Origin: Verrucomicrobiales bacterium
GTDB taxonomy: Bacteria > Verrucomicrobiota > Verrucomicrobiia > Verrucomicrobiales > DEV007
Assembly: GCA_022424805.1 (NCBI GenBank)
Contig: JAKMGR010000042.1
Location: forward strand, 1-8,428
DNA: 8,428 nt
Direction: 5' to 3'
Position numbers and translations under genes: made by a program
Shown here: positions 1-6,146 of the stretch, in pieces
Layout of the letters: the number at the start of each line of letters is the position of its first letter
How positions within the stretch are numbered: the stretch's first letter is position 1
The notes under the pieces: generated by a model
The model's input: the letters and a program-made list of their open reading frames with translations, nothing else
Told to the model about the DNA's origin: nothing
The model's database searches: none

Positions 1-552
1 CTCGCCAAAGTAGCTGCCGGGAGCTCCAACAGAACGCCCCGCAATATTCACATCAAACCCAAGATTCGCAGGATCCGCTCCGGGAAAATCTTTTGGCCCG
101 AAGTGCCCCTTCCCAACGTGAATCGTCCGGTATCCACTCTCCTTCAATACACCCGGGAGTGTCAGATCACCGAAGGAAAGCCCTTCCCAATCCCAGTTTG
201 GCGGACCGTTTTCTCCCGCATTATTCCCCCACGGATTGATCCAGTTCGTCGCTCGGTGACGAGCTGCATTCTGCCCGGTCATGATCGAAATCCGCGTCGG
301 CGAGCAAACGCTCATCGCGTAGAACTGGTTAAAGCGGATTCCCTGGGCCGCGAGCCGTTCCAGCGACGGCGTCCGGTAAAAATTGTTCAGCGGATACTTT
401 TTCGGCTCACCGTTTTCGTCCGTCAGAAAAGGAACCGAAGTATCCATCACCCCCATGTCATCAACGAGGAAAACCAGGATGTTGGGGAGTTTCGAATCCG
501 CCGATGCGAAAACAGCTACAGCAAGTAAAAGAGCAACAAGAAGCGATTTCAT
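1..552 (-). CDS. Secreted type I sulfatase, N-terminal part (runs off left edge)
   Basis: Formylglycine-dependent sulfatase that would hydrolyse sulfate esters, probably on a glycan, outside the cytoplasm. The minus frame is open from an ATG at 552 to the window edge, giving 184 residues with no stop. Residues 1-18 form a hydrophobic signal peptide. PNILVFLVDDMG (23-34) carries the metal-binding Asp31 and Asp32. VCSPTR (82-87) is the sulfatase signature, with Cys83 the residue oxidised to formylglycine and Arg87. HVGKGHFG (145-152) supplies the expected catalytic Lys148 and His150. The motifs MDTSVPF (36-42) and AARHRATNW (96-104) remind me of the PVC and Bacteroidetes 'arylsulfatase A' type (possibly SulfAtlas S1_16), but that subfamily guess is from memory. 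Full-length relatives are about 450-550 aa, so roughly two thirds is missing, including the second metal site. It is divergent from the sulfatase at 734. The family assignment is firm; the substrate is unknown. Confidence 0.93.
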   Translation of the reverse strand, partial: MKSLLVALLLAVAVFASADSKLPNILVFLVDDMGVMDTSVPFLTDENGEPKKYPLNNFYRTPSLERLAAQGIRFNQFYAMSVCSPTRISIMTGQNAARHRATNWINPWGNNAGENGPPNWDWEGLSFGDLTLPGVLKESGYRTIHVGKGHFGPKDFPGADPANLGFDVNIAGRSVGAPGSYFGE

Positions 553-563
553 TGGAGAACACT

Positions 564-588
564 AGCGACCTTCTCTCTCTCTGTCGCT
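564..588 (-). repeat. Inverted repeat with purine-rich loop upstream of the left sulfatase
   Basis: AGCGAC at 564-569 and GTCGCT at 583-588 are perfect 6-bp inverted arms around a 13-base tract that is CT-rich on the plus strand. In a minus-strand transcript this would be a small hairpin whose loop is GA-rich (AGAGAGAGAGAAG), ending 11 bases before the sulfatase ATG. A short arm with no comparative data could be chance. Confidence 0.3.
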
Positions 589-591
589 TCA

Positions 592-629
592 CGAATCCGG
601 TGCAATCGCGTTACGCAAAACCCGATTCG
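592..629. repeat. Imperfect inverted repeat in the divergent intergenic region
   Basis: CGAATCCGG at 592-600 can pair with CCCGATTCG at 621-629 with a single C-C mismatch, leaving a 20-base loop. GCAAT at 602-606, inside that loop, could instead pair with ATTGC at 633-637. It might be an operator or a weak hairpin, or it might be coincidental. Confidence 0.25.
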
Positions 630-733
630 AACATTGCCCGGTTTACCAATCCGTGAGAAAACGAGACGGAATTCAACCCAGTTTGATCCGACACCCAAGA
701 GGGTTCAATCATCAATATAACCCTGTTAGACAT

Positions 734-2242
734 ATGAAAAAACCCTGTTTGATCCTTGCTCTCCTGTTCGCCCTTTTTCCCGCTGGATTCAGTGCCGGGA
801 CGAAGGAGAAACCGAACATCATTTTCATCCTGACCGATAACCACGGAGCCTGGACGCTCGGCTGCTACGGCAACCCTGACATTCAGACACCCAATCTCGA
901 CCGAATGGCGGACGAAGGCATGCAGTTCATGAAGAGCCTTTCCACCAACCCAGTCTGCTCTCCCACGCGCGCGACCTACCTCACCGGCCTGATGCCTTCC
1001 CAGCACGGTGTTCACTCCTTCGTTCCTCAGCATACCATGATGGGTGACGAGGCCTACTACATGCTCGAGGAATTTGAGACCCTGCCCGAAATCCTACACG
1101 ATGAAGGCTACGTCTGCGGCCTTTCTGGGAAATGGCATCTCGGTGCCAACATGCAACCGCACGACGGCTTCAGCTACTGGGCGACAATGCCACGAGGCGG
1201 AACCAGCAGTCTCTACAACGATCCTGTCATCCTCGACGGCAAATTGATCGACAAGTCGCCGAAATACATGACCGATCTCTGGACCGAGCGCGGGATCGAT
1301 TTCATCGAGCAAAATAAGGACGGCGATAAACCCTTCTTTCTCTTCCTTTCCTACAACGGCCCCTATTGCCTCAGTCGGCTTCTCCTCCGCCCCGCCAAAA
1401 ATCGCTGGGCTGGTTACTATGCCGACAAGCATCTTCCGTCCTTTCCACGTGACACGGCCCATCCCTGGCAGTATTCCAATTTGGACTATCACAACAACAT
1501 CGTCAGCATCCGACGCGTCGCCGCCGAGGTCAGCGGAGTCGACGACGGTGTGGGTGAAATCCTCGCAACTTTGGAGAGACACGGCCTCGATGAAAACACA
1601 GTGGTCGTCTTCACCGGTGACCAAGGTTGGATGGGTGGTCAGAACGGATTCTTCGGAATGGGCGATCACACCAAGCCGATGGCCGCTCACGACATGATGA
1701 TGCACGTTCCGCTGATTTATCACCATCCCGGAAGCATTCCGTCCGGAAAGAGCGATGCCGTCGTCACAAACTGCGATTTTCTCCCCAGCGTTCTGGAGTA
1801 TGTCGGGTTGGAAAGTCGGATTCCCGAGAAGCCAAAGCTGACAGGTAAGAGCTATGCGCCGATTCTCCGTGGCGAGGAAGTCGAGTGGCCAATCGATATG
1901 TACTACGAAATGGAAAGCTGCCGCTCCGTCCGCAATGAGCGCTGGAAATACGTTGAGCGTCGCTCCCCCGAAGGACCAGGTGAACTCTACGATCTCGAGA
2001 TTGACCCAATGGAACGAGTCAATCTATTCAACCAGAAGGGCTACGAAAAGATTCAGAAGGAGATGGCTGAAAAGCTCTACGCCTTTTTTGACAAATACGC
2101 CGACCCCGAATACGACATCTGGAATGGCGGCCGATCCAAAGCCCGACGTCACCACGCCCCGGCCGATCACCCCGACTATCGCGAACCGAAACCGCGTCCC
2201 TGGAAAGCAGCTGTGGAGAAGGGGAAAATTTACGAGAAATAA
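734..2242 (+). CDS. Secreted type I sulfatase, atypical active-site variant
   Basis: Complete 502-aa sulfatase predicted to cleave sulfate esters from an extracytoplasmic substrate, probably a glycan. I chose the ATG at 734 because the signal peptide follows at once (MKKPCLILAL..., residues 1-21); the in-frame GTG at 653 would add 27 polar residues. PNIIFILTDNHG (27-38) gives Asp35 with Asn36 where most sulfatases have a second Asp. CSPTR (75-79) is the formylglycine signature with Cys75 and Arg79. SGKWHLG (131-137) supplies Lys133 and His135. FTGDQGW (293-299) gives metal ligands Asp296 and Gln297, and GDHTKP (310-315) gives Lys314. The strand that usually ends in Pro-His reads SYNGPYCL (206-213), with Tyr211 replacing His. 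The C-terminal ELYDLEIDP-type strand is present. Activation needs a formylglycine-generating enzyme encoded elsewhere. The gene at 2296 follows on the same strand after 53 bp. Substrate unknown; family certain. Confidence 0.95.
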   Translation: MKKPCLILALLFALFPAGFSAGTKEKPNIIFILTDNHGAWTLGCYGNPDIQTPNLDRMADEGMQFMKSLSTNPVCSPTRATYLTGLMPSQHGVHSFVPQHTMMGDEAYYMLEEFETLPEILHDEGYVCGLSGKWHLGANMQPHDGFSYWATMPRGGTSSLYNDPVILDGKLIDKSPKYMTDLWTERGIDFIEQNKDGDKPFFLFLSYNGPYCLSRLLLRPAKNRWAGYYADKHLPSFPRDTAHPWQYSNLDYHNNIVSIRRVAAEVSGVDDGVGEILATLERHGLDENTVVVFTGDQGWMGGQNGFFGMGDHTKPMAAHDMMMHVPLIYHHPGSIPSGKSDAVVTNCDFLPSVLEYVGLESRIPEKPKLTGKSYAPILRGEEVEWPIDMYYEMESCRSVRNERWKYVERRSPEGPGELYDLEIDPMERVNLFNQKGYEKIQKEMAEKLYAFFDKYADPEYDIWNGGRSKARRHHAPADHPDYREPKPRPWKAAVEKGKIYEK

Positions 2243-2295
2243 ATCATTTCGGCATAGAGCTTACCCTCAACTCGTCATAACCAATATCTCAGATC

Positions 2296-2868
2296 ATGAA
2301 AATATCTTTCGCACTTATTGCCGCCTCCATTCTCCTTTTCACATCCAATGCACAAGCCGACTGGGTCGAGGACGCTGTGAAACAGATCCGCGCTGACTAC
2401 AACGCCACTGAAAGTGCAAGCCTGACTAAGAAGCACATCAAGCTCGACGATGGGCCCGAGGTAGCTGAACTCACGAAATACTACAAGGATGACAGCCTCG
2501 TGAAGATGGTATTCACCAGCGGAGGTGATCACGGAACCGCAACGGATCAATACTATTTCAAAAACGGTCAACTCTACTTCATTTTCAAGAGTCAGGGCTA
2601 CTGGAGTTTCAATCCCAACGGCCCCGAAGGCACTACAATCGACACAGGTCGCGAGCAGCGGATCTATCTGAAAGGTGGCAAGGTCGTTCGCCAACTCGTC
2701 AAAGAAGTTTCCAGCCGTGACCCAAACGCGATCAACAAGCTGCTCGCAAAATCTCCTAACAAGCCCACCAATGATCCCGAAGCAGCAATGGGCTTGAGCA
2801 ATGCGGGATATCGTTTACTCAACGTCAATTCCAGCAAGCAACTCGAGGATTATCTCTATCAGGAATAG
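2296..2868 (+). CDS. Secreted protein of unknown function, 190 aa
   Basis: I do not recognise this gene as a named family. Residues 1-21 form a typical Sec signal peptide ending in NAQA, with cleavage likely before Asp22, so the mature protein of about 169 aa should be periplasmic or secreted. After an alpha-helical start (residues 23-40), the middle is rich in alternating aromatic strands, including TKYYKDDSLVKMVF (60-73), DQYYFKNGQLYFIF (85-98) and QRIYLKGGKVVRQL (121-134). This is a 'tyrosine strand, Asn/Gly turn, aromatic strand' pattern seen in small beta-sheet periplasmic proteins of Bacteroidetes and PVC bacteria. There is no cysteine, lipobox or clear catalytic motif. The C-terminus (142-190) is polar and probably helical. 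It lies 53 bp after the sulfatase and may share its transcript. Its stop is only 6 bp from the stop of the convergent gene at 2875, leaving no room for a separate terminator. Confidence 0.85.
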   Translation: MKISFALIAASILLFTSNAQADWVEDAVKQIRADYNATESASLTKKHIKLDDGPEVAELTKYYKDDSLVKMVFTSGGDHGTATDQYYFKNGQLYFIFKSQGYWSFNPNGPEGTTIDTGREQRIYLKGGKVVRQLVKEVSSRDPNAINKLLAKSPNKPTNDPEAAMGLSNAGYRLLNVNSSKQLEDYLYQE

Positions 2869-2874
2869 GGACTC

Positions 2875-4278
2875 TCACTCGAATTTCATCGAATAGAGGT
2901 CGGCTTTCACGAGATGAAACCGGAAACTTCCGGTTCCGTCTTCCTGGAATGGCTCGCCGCTTGCCCATTCCACTTTTTCCGAAATCGAGTCCCCCGTCAG
3001 AAGTTTTGATTTCGCGACAACCTTACCGTCTCGATCCAGTCTTTCGACGATGAGTGAGCCGCCCGCATTAGCAGCATAGTTCAATGTGAGATCGCCCTTT
3101 CCAAACCGGAGAGATTTGGTCTTCACGTGGCCCTTCCTTTTACCAGCTCGAAGCGAGACAAAGCCATCAGTCCGATACACAAAGCGACGGACTCGTCCCG
3201 GGACCGGGCCGTAATAGGCTTCCGTTGCGTAGACTGATAACTTACCGGGTTCGGAAGGTAACTCAACGATTCCCCAGGTCATATAGTTACTGCGATTGCC
3301 AGCTCGATCAGCTGGAGCAGATTCGGGAATGACCGGCTCGTTGTAGCGGGTGAAGCGAACTCCGTCCCGACTCATCATGAAGACCGGCTCGACGCGCTGC
3401 CCTTCGTCCGGGAGGTAACGAGTGGGAAATCCGATCAGCAAATGCGGTGCTCGAAGGTAAGTCTGCACGGCATTGGTGTAGAGATGTTGAGAGGGTGTTC
3501 CCTTCGAATAGGTCAGGTCCGTTCCCGGCTTCCAATTCACGTAGTCCGTCGATGTCGAGGTGCGGATTGCGCGGACGCCTTTCGGCTTCCATTCTCCGCC
3601 TTCCGTTCCGCCCTCCGAAAAGATTCGATAGTAGGCACGATAGACTTTCGCATGCTCATCCCAGAATGCGATGTTCTGAGAATCGAAAGCTCCATCGAAA
3701 ATCACAGCCTCTTCTTTGATCTTCTTCCAATGAATCCCGTCTGCCGATCGGTAGACAAACAGTCCACCCTCTTTCTTCTCACCGCCGATGCCTTTGTATC
3801 GAGCCTCTGGGGGACAATTCGGGTTTGAGTCTTTAAAGGCAGCAAAGTTATGCGTCGAGTTATCGTCGAGAATGATGTTGTTCGCCTTTGATCCTTCCCA
3901 CTCATGCAGCCCCAGTTTCGGTTTGGTAAAGGTCAGGCCGTCCTTACTTTCGGCGTAGCAGGCAAATTCGCGGTGCAGCTGTTTCACAATTTTGTCCGGC
4001 TGGTGCGCCCACCCGCGATAAATCATTTTCACCATATCGCCGTCGCGAAACACCGTGTAGTAACCCGATGTATTCCCTTCCCAACTCGCATCAGCGGTAA
4101 AGACGACGTCCTTCGGCTCGGGCTGATGAACGTGTCGCGTCACTTGCTCGGAGATCGACTCAATCAGAAAATCATCGGCGAAGAGCTCGAGACGGTTTTC
4201 GATTTCGATAGGTTCCGCCAAAGAAACGGAAACCGAAAACAGAAACAGAAACAGGAAGAACAAAGGGAACAACTTCAT
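2875..4278 (-). CDS. Secreted beta-propeller protein, glycoside hydrolase/sialidase-like
   Basis: A 467-aa exported protein that probably binds or cleaves a carbohydrate outside the cytoplasm. Residues 1-21 are a very hydrophobic Phe/Leu-rich signal peptide with likely cleavage after SLA. Then comes RLELFADDFLIE (29-40), an opening I associate with large PVC families annotated as GH32-, GH43- or sialidase-like. Asp-box-like turns recur through the chain: SKDGLTF (111-117), SADGIHW (178-184), STDYVNW (243-249) and SRDGVRF (303-309). This spacing fits a four- to six-bladed propeller. Residues 370-467, from about FVSLRAG onward, look like a separate C-terminal beta-sandwich. I cannot assign catalytic acids from sequence alone, so enzymatic activity is inferred. 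It is the last gene of the minus-strand group and lies 39 bp after the amidohydrolase-like gene B. The two nearby sulfatases support a role in sulfated glycan use. Exact family is uncertain; the propeller fold is likely. Confidence 0.75.
   Translation of the reverse strand: MKLFPLFFLFLFLFSVSVSLAEPIEIENRLELFADDFLIESISEQVTRHVHQPEPKDVVFTADASWEGNTSGYYTVFRDGDMVKMIYRGWAHQPDKIVKQLHREFACYAESKDGLTFTKPKLGLHEWEGSKANNIILDDNSTHNFAAFKDSNPNCPPEARYKGIGGEKKEGGLFVYRSADGIHWKKIKEEAVIFDGAFDSQNIAFWDEHAKVYRAYYRIFSEGGTEGGEWKPKGVRAIRTSTSTDYVNWKPGTDLTYSKGTPSQHLYTNAVQTYLRAPHLLIGFPTRYLPDEGQRVEPVFMMSRDGVRFTRYNEPVIPESAPADRAGNRSNYMTWGIVELPSEPGKLSVYATEAYYGPVPGRVRRFVYRTDGFVSLRAGKRKGHVKTKSLRFGKGDLTLNYAANAGGSLIVERLDRDGKVVAKSKLLTGDSISEKVEWASGEPFQEDGTGSFRFHLVKADLYSMKFE
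4222..4262. repeat. Imperfect hexanucleotide tandem repeat inside a signal peptide
   Basis: A 6-bp period (AGAAAC and close variants on the plus strand) runs through this stretch. On the coding strand it gives the alternating FLFLFLF and SVSVS segments of the signal peptide of the propeller gene. Gain or loss of one unit would stay in frame and change the hydrophobic core by two residues. Confidence 0.5.
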
Positions 4279-4317
4279 TTCCGAATCATAGGATGCCTCT
4301 CGAATCCGGGAATACCG

Positions 4318-5181
4318 TTATCGTGTCGATTCTCCGAGCAGCCTGCGAAAGTTCTCACCGAGGATTTGGAACTTAGCTGACTCATCAATTACCGCAGCAG
4401 TCACTTTTGACAACTCCGTGCCCAGCGAGCGGGATGGTAGATGGCTGCCAAAAATGATTCGCTCTGGCCCGAGCTCGCGCACCGCCATTTCAATGAACCC
4501 TGCCGTAGCATCAAAGCCAGAGGTCTCGACGAGAATGTTGGGGTAATCTGCAACAGCCCGAATTCCTTTTTCCCACTCCCCGCCGGCATGAGCGCAAACA
4601 AAGGCATACTCCGGAAACTTTATCGCCAACTCCACCAATTCGGAAGGAGTCGACATTCTCGGCTTCGGTTTGCCGCCGGTTACGAACCAAGTGTGCTGCA
4701 TGATGACACCGCCGAGTTCCGCAATACGCTCCACGAGCGGAGGAAAATTCGGATGCGTGCAGCAAAGCGCTCCCGGACCTCCACCGGGAAAGTAGACTCC
4801 GCACATGGGACCGTCCCGCAGCCAGCGATCCAGCGCATCGAGCGAGGCGCTCTTGTCATTCGCATTCAGTTGGATCATGCCCAGCATCTTTTCCGGCCAG
4901 TGTTCGAAAGACTTCAAGATTAGCTCCGGTTTTTCCCGCAGCAACTTTTCCAAAGCGGCGTCACTCGTTGTCCCAATCCCGACATGAGGAAAAAAACAGA
5001 GTTTTTCAAAGCGCCCCAATTCGAGAGCTGCACGTTTCGCTCGATCCATCTCCGCAATAATCCCGGAATACCCATCGTTACCTGGATGACCGTGCGAAGG
5101 CGTAAAATAGGAATCCCAAATTCGATAGCGCTCCAATTGCTCTCGCTCTGGCAGTCCAAAAGTCAGATCGGAAAGTTGCAT
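4318..5181 (-). CDS. Amidohydrolase-2-like TIM-barrel protein B
   Basis: A 287-aa protein of the amidohydrolase-2 (PF04909-like) group, probably a TIM-barrel. It has no signal peptide, so it is predicted cytoplasmic. Visible barrel landmarks are RIWDSYF (20-26) after strand 1, SHGHP (29-33), VIMQHTW (159-165) with His163, VCAHAGGEW (195-203) with His198, LVETSGFD (217-224), and IIFGSHLPSRS (242-252). In classical members strand 1 carries His-x-His and strand 8 carries a metal-binding Asp; here strand 1 reads Asp-Ser-Tyr-Phe and strand 8 has His247 where the Asp is expected. His30 and His32 lie a few residues downstream and might substitute. Partial metal binding is therefore possible but unproven. 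The ATG at 5181 is only 5 bp beyond the stop of gene A, indicating translational coupling and a shared operon. The propeller gene follows 39 bp later. Substrate unknown; hydrolase, decarboxylase or lactonase activity are all possible for this superfamily. Confidence 0.85.
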   Translation of the reverse strand: MQLSDLTFGLPEREQLERYRIWDSYFTPSHGHPGNDGYSGIIAEMDRAKRAALELGRFEKLCFFPHVGIGTTSDAALEKLLREKPELILKSFEHWPEKMLGMIQLNANDKSASLDALDRWLRDGPMCGVYFPGGGPGALCCTHPNFPPLVERIAELGGVIMQHTWFVTGGKPKPRMSTPSELVELAIKFPEYAFVCAHAGGEWEKGIRAVADYPNILVETSGFDATAGFIEMAVRELGPERIIFGSHLPSRSLGTELSKVTAAVIDESAKFQILGENFRRLLGESTR

Positions 5182-5186
5182 ATCGA

Positions 5187-6047
5187 TCAGAATTTCATCA
5201 ACTTCGATGCGTTACCTCTCAAGACGGACAGCAAGGGCCCTGGATCCAGAGCAGCTTCGTGAACGCGAATCTGAGCAGCCTCTGGAATCAGGAAGGGCGC
5301 GTTGCTTCCAAAAATCACTCGCTCTGGTGCCGTGTTCTCGAGCAGCGAAGCTACACCATCCGTTCCGTCTGCCCTCGCTGTATCAAAGAAAAGCCCCGGC
5401 ACTTCAGCCAGAGTTGTCAGTTGCGAAATCCGCGGACGCAAGTTGAGCAATTGTACTTTCGCATCCGGTGCTTTGCCCATCGCCTCGGGCAGTGGCTCAA
5501 GATCCACATCCGGGCTCACGATTTCTTCCGACTGCGTCCGGACGTCTTCCAAAGTCACTGCGAGCTGAACCAATACTCCAGCCTCCGCGGCAAGTGACAA
5601 CAAGCGAACGAACATGGGATGATCGAGCGAATAGCCGTGCCTATTCGGGAACAATCGTATCCCTGGCATTTTCAAATTAGAAACGCAGGCATCGAAATCT
5701 CTTTTCCACCCCGGCTCCAGCGGATCGACTGTGCCTATAGGACTCAGTTCGGAATAGGACTCGCACTCTCCCGCCAATCGTACATTGGCCGATGCAAGAT
5801 CGCGATGAAAGGCACCCTCGAAGCTCCCGGCCCATGCCTCCGTCACACCGAGAGATCGTAATTTCTCAACGAGGTTCTTGGTTTCGTCCAGCGGCAATCG
5901 GCGAAAGGGCCAGCGAAACAAGCTGATATTGGAATCGAGTATCCCATCGAAGGTGGTGTTCGCTTCGGCGGAAGCAACGAGACTCTCTCCCCAGATGGCT
6001 GCCGCAGAACCAGCCAGGGTAGTCTTAAAAAGTTGCCGACGTTTCAT
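5187..6047 (-). CDS. Tat-signal amidohydrolase-like protein A, metal site degenerate
   Basis: A 286-aa protein with an amidohydrolase-2-like barrel. The ATG at 6047 is preferred because MKRRQLFKTTLAGSAAA is a twin-arginine signal start; an upstream in-frame TTG at 6080 would add 11 residues ahead of it. The mature part begins around residue 30. Barrel landmarks are FDGILDSNISLFRW (33-46), AWAGSFEGAFHRD (71-83), MPGIRLFPNRHGY (127-139), VLVQLAV (158-164), LFFDTARADG (219-228) and RVIFGSNAP (243-251). The expected His-x-His of strand 1 is absent (Asp-Ser-Asn-Ile-Ser). The strand 5 His is replaced by Gln161, the strand 6 His motif by LLNLRP, and the strand 8 Asp by Asn249. It is thus unlikely to bind metal in the usual way. 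SLFRWPFRRLP is a motif I recall from planctomycete relatives, so the changes are probably ancestral, not decay. First gene of the A-B-propeller group. Confidence 0.85.
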   Translation of the reverse strand: MKRRQLFKTTLAGSAAAIWGESLVASAEANTTFDGILDSNISLFRWPFRRLPLDETKNLVEKLRSLGVTEAWAGSFEGAFHRDLASANVRLAGECESYSELSPIGTVDPLEPGWKRDFDACVSNLKMPGIRLFPNRHGYSLDHPMFVRLLSLAAEAGVLVQLAVTLEDVRTQSEEIVSPDVDLEPLPEAMGKAPDAKVQLLNLRPRISQLTTLAEVPGLFFDTARADGTDGVASLLENTAPERVIFGSNAPFLIPEAAQIRVHEAALDPGPLLSVLRGNASKLMKF

Positions 6048-6146
6048 TAAATCGTTTCCCAATCGTATTGCAGGATTCAATCAAAGCTCCAGTTTAAAGG
6101 GACTCCTCACTCTGGCGGCATTCCGTTCCTGCCAAAGCAGTTCTGA

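Larger units (their letters stand above)
553..733. promoter_or_regulatory. Divergent intergenic region between two sulfatase genes
   Basis: These 181 bp separate the ATG codons of two divergently transcribed sulfatase genes, so both promoters should lie here or just upstream of it. I could not identify a convincing -35/-10 pair for either direction, nor a good Shine-Dalgarno sequence before either ATG. The left half holds a TC dinucleotide tract at 571-582 and two short inverted repeats, listed separately. The right half shows nothing recognisable. Its regulatory role is inferred from gene orientation alone. Confidence 0.5.

Noticed and set aside
103..528. Plus-strand frame of 141 codons opposite the left sulfatase
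   Set aside because: The minus strand encodes a signal peptide and sulfatase signature over the same bases; the plus translation is Arg/Pro-rich shadow sequence.
683..721. TTGATC and TATAAC as a -35/-10 promoter pair for the second sulfatase
   Set aside because: The spacing is 27 bp, far from the usual 16-18, and the -10 candidate lies only 12 bp from the start codon.
653..733. N-terminal extension of the second sulfatase from a GTG
   Set aside because: The extra 27 residues are polar and would bury the signal peptide that starts at the ATG at 734.
1094..1726. Long antisense frame of 210 codons within the second sulfatase
   Set aside because: It is a composition effect opposite a confidently coding gene, and its translation resembles no known protein.
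6048..6080. Upstream TTG start for amidohydrolase-like protein A
   Set aside because: The ATG at 6047 directly precedes the twin-arginine motif; the extension lacks a ribosome binding site and adds nothing recognisable.
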